DNA of 64,000 bases, taken from positions 372,001 through 436,000 of the forward strand of contig JAOWBW010000036.1 in assembly GCA_026119855.1 (NCBI GenBank). Reading direction: 5' to 3'. This DNA is from Campanula takesimana. Lineage: Eukaryota; Streptophyta; Magnoliopsida; Asterales; Campanulaceae. Shown here piece after piece: positions 20,666 to 32,508 of this stretch. Position numbers and translations under genes: made by a program. Below the pieces are notes generated by a model. That model saw only the letters and a program-made list of their open reading frames with translations, had not been told where the DNA came from and did not search any database. Every line of letters starts with the position of its first letter. Positions within the stretch are counted from its first letter, which is position 1.

Positions 20666-21285
20666 TGAGGTTTACTTACCAGAAAACCTAGGGTTTACTT
20701 ACTATGCATTTCTTATACGTTGTTTTCCTCACTCTTCTCACATCATTGTCGCCGACTATTGCTCCCAACTTTGTGACATCCTCCCTCCTCGCCGATCTTC
20801 AATGAAGGTGGATCCCATGAAAAGAACTCCACCCACTATTTCTAATTATTCTTCAATTTCTCTACTCTAGCTGTAATAATTATGGTGCTTGTGCAAAAAG
20901 AAAGTAGATATCATGAATTGACATCAACAAATCTGGTAGATTTAATTGCGTGAATTTTCATGTAGTATAGTATCACATTAACATGCAAAACAACTGTGAA
21001 CTTAATTAAGAAGTAGAGATTTACTCACAGAAATGGAAAATAGGTCAAGAAACCTAGTATAACTAACAAAACAACATAAGTCAGTAATGAAAAAAAATAT
21101 GAACTTAACATCAATAGATAGAAGACATTTATTAACAAAAACATGAAGAAATAGGTCAAAAACAATCTCATAACAAAAATAGAAGTCATTAATGAAAAAC
21201 TGTGAACTTATGTAAAAACAACTTTGAAATTTTGTTTAAAGTTATAAACGAAAAAGTTTTTTTTAATTATCTCCTACTTATAAAA
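20666..21285. other. Intergenic, nothing recognised
   Basis: Contains no ORF of note, no element ends and no RNA gene. A short CT-rich patch lies at 20740-20830. Confidence 0.35.
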
Positions 21286-21805
21286 ACAAGTATAGTAGCA
21301 AGTAGGGATCGTATCCACAGGGAACATGACTAATTTCGTTTGAGATTTGTACGTCAAGTTGTGAAAAGACAAAATTTTGAGACATACTTGAGGACAAGCA
21401 TGTTTAGGTGTGGGGGAATTTGATGTCTTTATTTTTATTCATATATTATTATCATATTTCTCTATTTTTTATAATGTGATGCACTCATTTGTCTCATTTT
21501 ATTTATCTTTTTGATGTAGAGATAAATAAATGGATTTGGACACAAAAGAGAGCAAAAGATGGATTTTTAGCATGAAAAGTGAAGAGTTACATTTTGGACC
21601 GACTTGAAGATAAAAACGATGAGCTTGGAATGGTGAAAGACAAAAGTTTGAGATGGGAAAGCTAAAGAATTTAGCTTAAATGAATTCAAGGGATATTATT
21701 TGTATTAAATTTCTTTAATGGGTCAAGGAGTTGAGAATGGGAAAAGGCTAGTCATTTCCTTTTAAAAAAAACCTAGCACACATCCTCTCACTTCACGTTC
21801 CTCTC

Positions 21806-21840
<35 letters not shown>

Positions 21841-22690
21841 TAATTTGCACCTAGCCACAATTGTGGTGGAGTTTCAATGAAGATATAAGTTTCAAGAATG
21901 CAAGGCTAAGATCTTTTTCCGATTAAGGGTTTGTAAGTCTAATTTATGATTATTGTGAGACTCTATATGCTTAATTTATTCTTGTTTTAATTCAAGTAAT
22001 TCATAAGTTCATCGGTTTTATTCTCATGGAATTTACTAATTAGTGGATTTGACAACTCATTCTAGTTAGTATTTTCCTACCACTCACGAGTTCATCCGCG
22101 GAGGTTTGAATGAGTGAATTGAGAGCAATAAGCTTAAATTTGTTGTGGAAACAAGTTTGGCAATATGAACTTATAATACTAATTTTAGTAGATGTAGGCT
22201 ATCCAGACTATTAGAATTAGTTTCATCTGTTTCCATAAGAACTTTATGCTACCATCAATCGATATGGAACCCTAGTGTGCCATTTGGTTAATGGTACGAT
22301 TGACCAAGTGCTAGGTTTGGCCAATTATATTAGGAAACCCAAATTTGTATTGGCTATCCTGACAAGTTTTAGTTGAGTACTTGAATGAACAAGAAAGTAC
22401 ATGTTAGTCTATGATCAATATCAAAACTGGATGTCACAACCCTTGAATTGGAAGTTTGTTAGTAGTTCATCTAGACTTTTCTCGTATTGTTAATTTCTTA
22501 GTTTTAGTTAGTCTTTAAATTGCTTCTCTTAGTTTAGAATTTTACTTGCTTAATTAGTTGTTCCTATTTAGTTAATTAGTTTAATCAAGTCAAAAATCCC
22601 TACTTTCATATTCTGTTATGGTTTTATTTTCCCCAAAGAAATTATTCCGCGTTCCGTGTGGAGACGATCCCTACTTATCACTATACTCGA
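21286..22690. mobile_element. LTR-like remnant of a Tat/Athila-type Gypsy (tentative)
   Basis: GTTTAGGTGTGGGGGAATTT near 21403 resembles the polypurine tract and LTR start of Tat/Athila Gypsy elements, and GGAGACGATCCCTACTTATC near 22660 resembles their LTR 3' end. A long T-run is at 21809-21839. The 38 bases around 21292-21330 are also an inverted partner of the right end (AAGTAGGGATCGTATCCAC against GTGGAGACGATCCCTACTT). No target duplication was found, so type and limits are uncertain. Confidence 0.4.
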
Positions 22691-22734
22691 ATTTTAAAGC
22701 AGTGAAAATTATATTTGGCGGTTTAACGACCCAC

Positions 22735-23158
22735 TAGGGATGACCAACGCCGGTTCCGGTTCGCCATTTATGTGAACCTTAACCGGCCCTTGGTTACACC
22801 GGTTCTGGTTCCGGTCATCACAATCCGGTTCCGGTACGATTCCGGTTCGGTTTCACACTACATTTTTTTTTATTTTTTTTTATCATACAATAATGAATAA
22901 ACAGGCTAAAATTTATTGAAAAACAAGGGATTTTATTTATTTATCATACAATAATGAATAAACATGTTGAAATTTATTGAAAAACGAGGGATTTTTATTT
23001 TTTTTAATGGAAACGCCGGTTCCGGTTCCCGTTCGCCATTTATGTGAACCTTAACCGGCCCTTGGTTACACCGTTTCCGGTTACTCCGGTTCCGGTTAAC
23101 TAGCCGGTTCGCTCCGGTTCTGGGCTAATCCGGTTCCGAGACGGTTTGGTCATCCCTA
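22735..23158. mobile_element. hAT-type MITE rich in CCGGTT
   Basis: Termini TAGGGATGACCAA and TTGGTCATCCCTA, with an 8-bp duplication CGACCCAC/CGACCCCA at 22727-22734 and 23159-23166 (decayed by two bases). Two direct ~57-bp copies of an AATGAATAAACA unit lie inside, and a ~60-bp TTATGTGAACCTTAACCGGC block occurs in the same direction near both ends. Confidence 0.8.
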
Positions 23159-23330
23159 CGACCCCACTTACTCAAACAGAACAATATTCATGTATCTCTT
23201 TGCATTTTTGCAAAAACAATTGAGATAAAAACAAAAATAAGGGCAAATACGTAGTAGTCAAAATTAAACAAACAAAAAATACTAAGAAATTGCATAGAGA
23301 TTATAAACCATGTAAATTTGACCACCTAAC

Positions 23331-23805
23331 TGTTGTGGTATTGAATCTCCAAACCAAACAAATCGCAAGAAATAATGGCACACACAACAAGCAATAAGAA
23401 CGATAAACCAAAGCAAAACACATGAAACACACATAAACTATTTACCCAGTTCGTCAATTCGATTGACTACATCTGAGGGCAATGTCAAGCCATGATCTTT
23501 CACTAGAATATGTTAATATGATGTTACAATAAGTTTGGGAAGCAGAACTTATATACTAACCATGGAATGAGTCCAAACCCTAGACAAAAATAATTCCTAA
23601 AATCAGCAACATTGGCCTGGTCCTGGGGTTGCACGGCCGCGTGCCTAACCTGGCACGGCCGTGCTTCCCATTCCAGAATCACCCTTAAATTTCATCCTCT
23701 TGCACGGCCGAGTCATATGATTTCACGGTCGTGTAGTGCTATACGCCAGTTTTTCCTTTTCCTAATTTTCTGCTCACTAGTTTCCCAGTTGTCTCTATTC
23801 TAATA
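23331..23805 (-). repeat. 3' LTR remnant of Copia B
   Basis: TGTTGTGGTATTGAATCTCC starts a sequence laid out like the LTR at 15219: TTTACCCAGTTCGTCAATTC with GAGGGCAATGTCAAG, then a GC-rich block with four CACGGCCG-type words (23628-23735). It is followed by ATCTC, the start of the minus-strand polypurine tract, where SIRE-1 has inserted. The terminal CA is decayed. Confidence 0.6.
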
Positions 23806-23810
23806 ATCTC

Positions 23811-25512
23811 TGTTGGGTATGCTTATTATAAACCACTCCTATTACCTTAATTTGATTGATCTCATAACCTTATTTTACTCTTTGGGACTTTAGGATATAT
23901 TGTAAGAAGTACTTGTACTTCATTTAGAATTGTCCACTTTCTAGTTTGATAGGCTTAGCAGATTAGGACCCTCAATTTTTTCTAAGTCTGGAGATATGAG
24001 GTAAGGCCCAAGCCTACCGCATGTAGCCTGCCGCATGACCAAGGTTACCTCATGCAATCAACCTACCGCATGGAATGCCTACCGCATGGATCTATGCTTG
24101 CCGCATATATCAACTTGCTGTATGGTTCCAACCTACCGCATGGAATGCCTACCGTATGGATCTATGCTTGCCGCATATATCAACTTGCTGCATAGTTCTA
24201 ACCTACCGCATGTAATGCCTACCACATGGCTCTATGATTGCCGCATATATCAACTTGCTGCATGGTTCCAACCTACCGCGTGAATCTCTACCGCATGGAA
24301 CCTTGGTTGAAGAAATTCAAGTTGGTTCAAACTCAACCATGGTCACACTTGTGTCCTTACCTTGGTTAGTTTAGAACATTGCAAATTCAAATTTCAAATT
24401 TGAATACAACTGTCATCATAGTACAGTTGGACCACCATGACTCTGCAACAAAAAGACAACTCAGATTGAGCTCCAATTAGAATTTAACAGCTCATTATCC
24501 TTCAACTTGATGCCCAAGTATTTTTAACGGCTAGTTTCTCATTCAAGGCTATAAATAGTCCTTGAGTTCTTCATTGAACTTGGGCTGAGATTCTAAGAGA
24601 GAAATTGATGTTGAAATTCTTGTGATTGAAGATCATATTCAAGATTTCCAGAATCCTTCGAATCTTCAAGCACTCAACCTTCAAGTCTTCAACAAATCTC
24701 CAGCAACCTTCAAAGATCAATCTCAAACCTCATCACACAAGTTTCAGTACGCTCTAAAATCATATAGATTCCAAAGAGCTTTTGATTCTTACACACACTC
24801 ACCCCGATTGATCACTCACATAGATTGAATCATTAGGGATACACTGGTCTAAGTCTAGGATTGTTCTTCATAGAAATAGGTGTTGATTCAAATACTTCAT
24901 CTCTGTAATCTGTACTCAATCGAATCTAATATATACCTCATTCAAAATCCAAGACTGACCATCTTGGTAAAGGACGTAGATCTTTTAACAGATCGAACCT
25001 TTCTAAATCATTGTGTTCTTTACTTACTGCACTTTACATTTCTGCAAATTTACTTTAAGTCTTGTTCATCTTGTTCCTATTGTTCTTCACTTGTTCATAT
25101 TAATCTTGTTTGTTCTTTTAGTGTTTGATCTTTCAGATTTAAGAACAATTGTGAATTGTGTTTGTTTGTCTACCTCATTGCCTAAGTTAAAATCTGACTA
25201 ACTTATCATTTGCCAAAAATCTCTAAGACACAAAGTTTTCAATCTCAACCTACCTCACCTTCACCTACCGCAAAACACCTACCACGCATCACTGCCTACC
25301 GCATTGAACTTATCAAAAAACACACTCTAACTTGTTTCAACAAAAACTTCCGCTGTGCATTTTATACTTGACCGCGTGGTATTTCATCTACCGCAAAATT
25401 CAAGTATAAGCATAAGGTTGAATTTTGAAAAAGGGTTGGAATTTTAAATAGGCAATTCACCCCCCCCCCTCTAGCCTCTTTTTATACCCTTGTTGTGTCT
25501 CTGGGACCAACA
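23811..25512 (+). repeat. 5' LTR of SIRE-1
   Basis: TGTTGGGTATGC to GGGACCAACA. A tandem block at 24005-24300 has ~78-bp units carrying CTACCGCATGGAATGC and TTGCCGCATATATCAACTTG, about three to four copies. TATA-like GGCTATAAATAG at 24548 and a following transcript-like region suggest the start of transcription. Short ORFs here are by-products. Confidence 0.85.
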
Positions 25513-25514
25513 AG

Positions 25515-25526
25515 TGGTATCAGAGC
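25515..25526 (+). promoter_or_regulatory. Primer binding site of SIRE-1
   Basis: TGGTATCAGAGC, complementary to the 3' end of plant initiator tRNA-Met, two bases after the LTR. Confidence 0.9.
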
Positions 25527-25583
25527 AAACACCTTTATAAAACTTCTGTTTTTCAAGCTTAACAGCTTGGGTGCCGATTCAAA

Positions 25584-27883
25584 ATGGCAAGTCAAAAAAC
25601 TATGGCAACGGTTAACTTCACTCACGTTCCAGCGTTCGACGAAGATAATTTTGACGTATGGAAGCACAACATTCTAACTCAGTTCTACTCCATGGACGAG
25701 CAACTTGGTGATTGTCTTACCATTGGACCATACTTCCCAATGAAAGCTAATCCGAATCCAGAAACCAATGCAGACATACCATCAATCAAGAAACCAAAAG
25801 CTGAATGGACCGATGAAGAGAAAAGACTAGTTGGAATGGATGTGAAAGCAAAGAGCATACTCATAAGTACTTTGAGTACGTCTCAACGTCGACAAATCAT
25901 GGAATGTGCAACAGCTAAAGAACTTTGTGATGCAATTGAAGATTACATCGAAGGAGATCAAGCTTGCAAGGAAAGCAAAAAGTTTGCAATTCAAAGAAGA
26001 TTCAACAACTTTGCTAAGATCCCCGGTGAATCACTAAGAGCCACTTATGATCGTTATTGTGAGATCGTGAGTACTTATACAGCACTCGGAAAGAATCTTA
26101 CCAAGAAAGAAATCAATGTTAATTTTCTCGCTGCTCTTGGTTCTCAATATCTTCACAAAGGAAACACTCTTGAAGATACCAAGCTTCTAGATGATATGTC
26201 ACTCAGAAGCCTCTATGCCAACCTCAAAGTTTTGATATCAAGCTCCATAACATTGAAGAAATGAAGGAAAAACTAAGAGTTTATCGTTGGTCGCTCAAAA
26301 AGAAGAAGTGATCGAGGAAAAGATCCAAAAATCTCCACATCAGAATTGCTTGATATGGATGATGATGATTTTGCTATGTTCGTGAAAAGATTCCAAAAGT
26401 TCAGAAAGACAGCAAGACCCGGATCAACAAGCAAAGCTCCAACAAGGTTTTCAAGGAGCAGCCCTTCAAAGAAAAACGTCAACTTCTCCAAGAAGAAAGA
26501 AGATCTTGTTTGTTTTAATTGCAGGAAACCAGGTCACTTCGCATCAGAATGTCCAATTCCCAAGTACGAGTATATGAAGAAGAAAAGTAACTTTACTCCA
26601 AGGTATTCAAAGCAAAAGAGAATGATGGCTGAAGAGACTCTACCTCAAAAGAGTTAGCTACTTGGATAGAGTCAGACTCTGATGAAAGCGATGAGGATTC
26701 TGAAGAAGGTCACATCTGTTTGGTCGTTCATTCTGATGATGAGGATGATAATGAAAATCGTCGCTCACCAAATGCAAAACCTAAACGGATAAGCTATACG
26801 GCCGATGAACTTGTTGAAAAAGGATTCCTAACTCCAGTTCAAAAGAATGGCGATCTTCTATTTTCAAGATGTGATGTGAGTGCAGCAAAGAAAGCTCTAC
26901 TAAATCCCAAAGTGAAGGAAGTTCTGTCTACCATACCTCAAGTCAAGTTTGACATTTCCCCAGATAAACAAGAAAAGATGTTCATGAAAGCTGAACAGGT
27001 AATTAGTAAGTTTTCTGGCATGAAGGAAGCTTTAGCACTTTCAACTGAAGAAATTTCCCAGCTTAAGACGGAGAAATCTCTACTAAGATCTGAACTCACC
27101 TTCCTTAAGGAGCAGATCAAGAGCACGACTCCTCTTACTGATCGAAATCGTTTCTTAGAAGAACAAAATGCTATATTTAAAGTTAAAAACGATGAATTGG
27201 TTGCTGAGATAAATGACCTTAAAAGGATTACTAATGAGTGGACCAATTCACGTATCACTATGGAACAAATCTTAGAATCCCAAAAGTCTAGTGGTGATAA
27301 GGAAGGCTTGGGATTTCAAACTAGTGACAACTTTAAATGTGCATCTTGCTATGAAAGAGATGAGATATTTACCCAGCAAACTTTGGAAGGGTCTAAGGCT
27401 AAACATCATGTTTCAAAGGGTGTAGGACAAGAACCAAAGAAGAAACTAGAGTTCAATTATGTCTACCCTAAGAAACAAACTGGCAAGGCAAAGTTGAAAG
27501 GTATTGCCATGGATGAACCTACCGCAGAGGCTTCCTCTAGCAAGGTAGATGGTGCTCCCTACCGCATGATCTTGCCGCAAGGTCAATCGACCGCACCTAG
27601 GAAGATGGCGACCGCATGGAAGCCATCGACCGCAAGTGGCGGTAAGGCAGCAAAATTCAAGAGGATGAATTTTGTTAAGGAGACCTCATCCATACCAGTA
27701 AATGATGTTGTGCTTAAGACCTCAATGAAGTTTGTTAACCCTCAGTTGGGTGGCTTCCACCATTGTTCCGTGTGTGATGATTATGGTCACAAGGCTGCTG
27801 AATGTCTTTTAAGATTCACACCAAATCCCAGAAGGCTTAAACCCTCTTCTGTGAAGCAAGTGTGGGTTGTTAAAAGTTGCTAA
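25584..27883 (+). pseudogene. SIRE-1 gag, frameshifted
   Basis: The first frame (25584-26264) starts MASQKTMATVNFTHVPAFDE, with FDVWKHNILTQFYS and FNNFAKIPGESLRATYDRYC as gag core. It shifts by one base near 26232 and continues as LLDMDDDDFAMFVKRFQKFR with the first knuckle CFNCRKPGHFASEC (about 26514-26555). After another break near 26655 the C-terminal part (26720-27883) is acidic, then coiled-coil-like (EEISQLKTEKSLLRSELTFL), and ends with a second knuckle CSVCDDYGHKAAEC and VKQVWVVKSC. It forms the virus-like particle shell in this family. Same layout as SIRE-2 gag. Confidence 0.85.
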
Positions 27884-27951
27884 CCCTTTGGACCCAAAAG
27901 AATAAAAGGGGACCCTGTTCTTAAATGTTTATTTTATAGGTTCTCTGCTTA

Positions 27952-28190
27952 ATGGCTGGACTCTCCAAGGATAGATCAAGTTTATGGTATCTCGATAGTG
28001 GTTGTTCAAGGCACATGACCAGAGATATCAACTTATTGGAAGATGTCCGTGAAGAGAAAGGCCCATCAGTAACCTTCGGAGATAATAACAAAGGAAAGAC
28101 TGTAGGATATGGAGTCATTCGAAAAGGAAAAATCACCATCCAAGAAGTCTCTCTAGTTATTGGACTACAACACAATCTACTCTCAATATC
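27952..28190 (+). pseudogene. SIRE-1 protease, truncated
   Basis: MAGLSKDRSSLWYLDSGCSR contains the aspartic protease DSG motif, followed by FGDNNKGKTVGYG and HNLLSIS; the homology ends there. The downstream codons to 28245 are antisense of Copia B. Confidence 0.8.
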
Positions 28191-28862
28191 TCTGACTGTC
28201 ACTGTAGAGCACATTATCACTTCACGCATTCCCAAGTTCACCTAAGAAGTTCTGCAACCATACCATCTCTTTGCTTGTCTCTATCACTGCAACATATTAT
28301 GCTTTTGCAGTGGACTGAGAAACGATCTTTTGCAATTAAGAAGTCCAGGAGATTGCCGTACCACTCAATGTAAACACATAACCGTAGTAATTCTCCCCTT
28401 ATCAAGATCACTTGATGCAAGATCTGCATCAACATAACCCTCTAACATAAAATCCTTGCCTGTGAAACATAAAGCCTTGCCAATAGTACCCTTTAAGTAT
28501 TGTAGGATCCACTTCACCAATTCTCAATGTTGCTTCCCTCGATTGCCCATGTGCCGCTGACTACTCTCCCAGCACATGTGCAATGTATAGTCTTGTACAC
28601 ACCATTACATACATTAGACTGCATACTGTCGAAGCATATAAAGTCTTACCTATCTTGTCACGCTCTTCCTTGTCTTTAGGTGAGTCCTTTTAGATAGCTT
28701 AAAATGGCTACCCAACAATTTACCAATCGCTTTTGCTTCTTCCATGTAAATTATTGCCAAGACTTTCTAGACATACTCTGCTTGTGAAAGAACCAACTTT
28801 CCTACCTCCCTATCCCGGTCAATCCGCATGCCCAAGATTTTCTGGCTTCCCCCAAATCCTTA
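28191..28862 (-). pseudogene. Copia B fragment: end of RT and RNase H
   Basis: Read on the minus strand in shifting frames: KDLGEARKILGMRIDRDREV, KLVLSQAEYV, LVKWILQYLKGT, EGYVDADLASSDLDKGR and LQNFLGELGMREV, the RT C-terminus and RNase H of a Tork/TNT1-like Copia. Many stops. It lies between SIRE-1 and the Gypsy LTR and fits directly after the piece at 35563-36185. Confidence 0.75.
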
Positions 28863-30050
28863 TGTAAACACCCCGCCTTTGACCTCTCATGTCCCGATTG
28901 CATACACATTCTCTATCTTCCTCTTTTCTGTTAAGTTTTGTTACTTTTCGTTAACTTTCGTTAAGTTCTTGACTTATTCTGTTAGTCTTGGATTTAACTA
29001 AGTGACAAAGTCAACCTTGAGTCTTTGTTTACTTTGTTTTTGTTGACTTTCGTGTGTTCGTTAAGTTTCTGACTAATTTCATTAGTTTCGGGGCTTAACT
29101 GCATAACGGGACCAACTTTTTGGCTAAATATGGATTTTCTGAAGATATGGGACGAGCACGACTTTGCCCTCCTTTGTGAGAGGCGTGCGCCTCCCATAGG
29201 GGGGGGATGTGTGCGCATCCCACCTCCAGAATCCCAGATTTTCCAAATTTCCCCTCCCTTTTTGATTTGTAACCCCAAGGCCATTATGCCTTGGCTTGAA
29301 TCGGGGAAGAGCCATCTTTGTGACCACAAACACTTACCTAACACCTATAAATACCTCTTCATTCCACCATGGGAAGGAGGAAGTATTCTTGACTCAAAAC
29401 TCCCTAAAACTCAAAAGGTTCATTTTCAAGAGTGTTACTATAGATAAATTGGTTCTTCCTCATTCAACCATAAGGTACAACTCCCACTTTCTCCTTCTAA
29501 ACTCTTTTACTTCTCTTTATCAAAACTCTTTATTTGTTTTCCCTCATCTTTCATCTCTTCTAAATGTGAATGCAATCTCAATAAAAGGAATACAACCAAA
29601 AGGCCACTTCACTATTGAAGTTTGGTCAAGGTTACATTCCAACATTCTAAACTCTAATTTAATTTACTATTCTTCTCTTAATGTAATCTTTAGTAATTAA
29701 TCAATAAAGCAATTCCCTTTTATTTCCCCTTTCTTTTTCATTGTAATTGTTAGCACTTTTATATTAATATTATTTGAAGGACTTTTTAAGGCAATAGAAC
29801 ACCAATAGTAGCAAGACCCGCGTAAGAGGGGTGGAGTGAGTGTTTAAGTACTTCCCACTCCGTCACCTAACCCCCCGAACCCGTATTTTTCCTGAATCTC
29901 TGGTTTTGTATATTAAATTAAGCTATTTCTTTATGTTTTTCTTATGTTTCTCTAAAACATAGGTGGAGACTCTAAACAATTAAAAACAAGTTAGACATCC
30001 TAAGGATCCTTCCACCGCTCTAGCCAAGTTGTGGTTTTCCGGGGTATCTA
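28863..30050 (+). repeat. 5' LTR of the Gypsy element
   Basis: Starts TGTAAACACCCCGCC next to Copia B. A TATA box CACCTATAAATACC lies at about 29341-29354, and repeated GTTAAGTTTY words at 28930-29070. It ends just before the primer site; the exact last base is unclear. Confidence 0.6.
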
Positions 30051-30053
30051 TAG

Positions 30054-30070
30054 TGGCGACTCTGCTGGGA
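30054..30070 (+). promoter_or_regulatory. Gypsy primer binding site
   Basis: TGGCGACTCTGCTGGGA resembles the tRNA-Arg-type primer site of Tat/Ogre Gypsy elements. Confidence 0.7.
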
Positions 30071-31162
30071 TGATTTAGAGGGTTAAACTTGCGTTTTCAT
30101 CTTTTGGTGTTCTTTTATTCTGTTTTCTGGGCATTCTGGTAAAAAGGGTTGGAAGCGCGCGCCTCTGGCCTTTTTGGCCTAAAGCGCGCGCCGTCCGACC
30201 CCCAATTACCAGAATCGCCCGCCTCTCATCCCGTCCTTCAATTTTATGTTATTGTGCTAACAAGTTTCTGCAGGGGAAATAATTTTTATTTAAGGTCAAG
30301 GCATCCCTTGAACCCACTGATTTGCAGGTACTGCCCAGAATCGGGCGCCTCGCCTCTCTCGTCGGAGGCGCGTGCCTCCCACTCTCACTGCCCAATGCGC
30401 GTGCTTCTGGGAAATTCTCCAGAAACAGAACGTGAACAGAATTGACAGTTTTGACAATGTGTTGGCACCGGTCCTCTGCACATAACTTCTTTTACTTTCT
30501 GTTTATTTTATCGTCACACGGGTGTTTCGAAAGTTTAATTATGTGCTTATTTTTTTTCTTCTTTTGTTTAAAAAAAATGTTTTCTCACTTGGCTTGACCC
30601 CACACTACATGCACATATTCCTATGAATTTCTCACAATCGAGTCGCACAAAGTTCATAACCCAAACCCGTCGAGGCCCGTCCTAGAGAGTTTCAAGCTCT
30701 ACCCGGCCTTGACTCTCTCGAAGCGGTAAACCTCAAACCGTGGCGTAGTTCACGACTACATGCCGGGGGTGACCTTAAGCTCTCATTACCGAGCACAAGC
30801 CAACATAATTCTTGTTAGGGTCTAACACTCCGTGACCAAGTCGGTTTTCATGTGTCGAGATTTCCCTAAACTAATGTCATTAAATCATACATGCCGTTTC
30901 TAAAAGAAACAAGTGGTTATTATGGACGAAATAAAACTTCGTCCCCAAGTGATTATTATGGACGAAATAAAATCCATCCCCGCATGTATGCTTTATGACA
31001 TTAATTTAGTTTTAATCCCGTCATATGTAGGTATCACAAGCGTGGTGGAATCCGATGAGTATATGGGACCGCGAGAAGGTCTATATACTAGTGTGACGAT
31101 TCCACTATTTTTCTAGAAACCCCAAAAGGACTCCGTCCTTCCGAATTTTGTAAATAAAAAAA
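30071..31162 (+). other. Gypsy leader with GCGCGCGCC words
   Basis: GC-rich words AGCGCGCGCCTC, AGCGCGCGCCGT, GGGCGCCTC, GGAGGCGCGTGCC and TGCGCGTGC lie within 30150-30410. A ~45-bp direct repeat (TTATTATGGACGAAATAAAA) is at 30915 and 30950. No convincing ORF. Confidence 0.45.
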
Positions 31163-32388
31163 GGAAAACTGCAAATATAGTACCTGAACTATTGGGGTTA
31201 TTTTGAATTTGGTACCTGGACTCTCATTTTTTGCACTCGTCATACCCAAACTCTAATTTTTACTGTATCTATCATACCTACCACTAACGACATCCATTTT
31301 TTCTCAGTTAAGTCATCATGTGACCATACACGTGATCAATTTTGCAGGGGTAAAATAGGAAGTTTAAAACAAACCTCATCCCCATTTCACTCGTACCAGA
31401 ACACACACACCGATCTCTCTCTCTCTCTCTCTCCGCCCTCTTTGGCTCCCCGTTTTCTCCAGCGACCGGTGGCTCCCCATCTTCTCCGGTGACTGGCGAT
31501 GTCTTCTTCTCCCTTTGTCTCTCTCCAGATCCTCAAACACACACACCACACAACATCTCTCTCTCTCAAAATCTTCTCCCTCTCTCCCCTCTTCTCCGGC
31601 GACCGGCAGTTGTTGCCGTCTTTCTCATCTCTGATTCGACAGATCTGGCCCTAATGCTCCAGATCCAACATCTAGCTCAACATTGTCGCAACTCCGAGGA
31701 GCTTCCTCACCTCAATCGGTCAGATCTGATCAGAATGATCCTTCCAGCTAAGACAACTTCGGCCAACCATTTCCCTTTCTCCATGCCGTCAACAACAACG
31801 CCGGCCATATATTCAAGTCCGGCGTCGTCCTCATCAGCCTTCTCCCAATCCATATTTGTTTTCTCCACCATTATTTAGGACTGTGAGCTCGAGCTCTTGA
31901 GAAAAGAGTTCCCTGAGAATGATCAGAATGAAGGTTTGTAGATCTGTAATTCTCATTGTTAGGTTTTTTTTTAATTAATTCAATTTGGTTATCCAAATGC
32001 GAGAATTGGATGGAATTGGATAGTCAGCTTCAAGTTTTGGACTTGAACTCTAATCTCTTAATGGAGAAATACCTTCTGAGATTTGTTTTTTATTGAAATT
32101 GAGAAGCACGCAAGAAAAGAGATGAAATGAGGATGAAGATGAATATTCCCTGGGTTTTCACCTTCAAAAGATAAAACCAGATTTCCCTTTCTATTTTACC
32201 CCTGTAAAATTGATCATGTGTGTATGGTCACATGATGATTTAACTGAGAAAAATGGATGTCGTTAGTGGTAGGTATGACAGATATAGTAAAAATTAGAGT
32301 CTGGGTATGACGGGTGCAAAAAATGAGAGTCCAGGTACCAAATCCAAAATAACCCCAATAGTTCAGGTACTATATTTGCAGTTTTTTC
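31163..32388. mobile_element. MULE-type element, possible Pack-MULE
   Basis: Inverted ends of about 190 bp (GGAAAACTGCAAATATAGTA against the inverted right end) are flanked by a 9-bp duplication ATAAAAAAA (31154-31162, 32389-32397). The interior differs from the ends: a CT-rich leader-like stretch (31405-31620), an open frame 31489-31878 and a donor-like AATGAAGGTTTGTAG near 31936. It has the character of the 5' end of a host gene, but I do not recognise the gene. Confidence 0.75.
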
Positions 32389-32508
32389 ATAAAAAAAAGA
32401 GTCATTTTTTCCTTATGTGGTTGAGTCTTTTCCTATTTGTGGGTTAATTTATTTTATTCAAAAAGTGTTGTGGGGCCATCCTAAGATCAACCGTGCTCTT
32501 TCAATAGG

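Larger units (their letters stand above)
23811..28190 (+). mobile_element. SIRE-1: truncated SIRE-type Copia element
   Basis: It has a 1,702-bp 5' LTR, an initiator-tRNA-Met primer site, gag with two zinc knuckles and the start of protease. The sequence breaks at about 28190, where minus-strand Copia B RNase H begins; integrase, RT and 3' LTR are deleted. Lineage is judged from the long gag, two CCHC motifs and the WYLDSGCSRHMT protease start. Confidence 0.85.

Noticed and set aside
24035..24283. 82-codon ORF in repeats
   Set aside because: It is the translated ACCGCATG tandem array of the SIRE-1 LTR.
25515..25526. tRNA-Met related sequence as an RNA gene
   Set aside because: Only a 12-base primer binding site; no tRNA fold around it or at 18104 or 48451.
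28238..28435. Small minus-strand gene
   Set aside because: A stop-to-stop piece of the decayed Copia B RNase H.
31489..31878. 129-codon host gene
   Set aside because: Low-complexity Ser/Pro/Leu-rich translation inside a MULE-like element; kept only as possible captured sequence.
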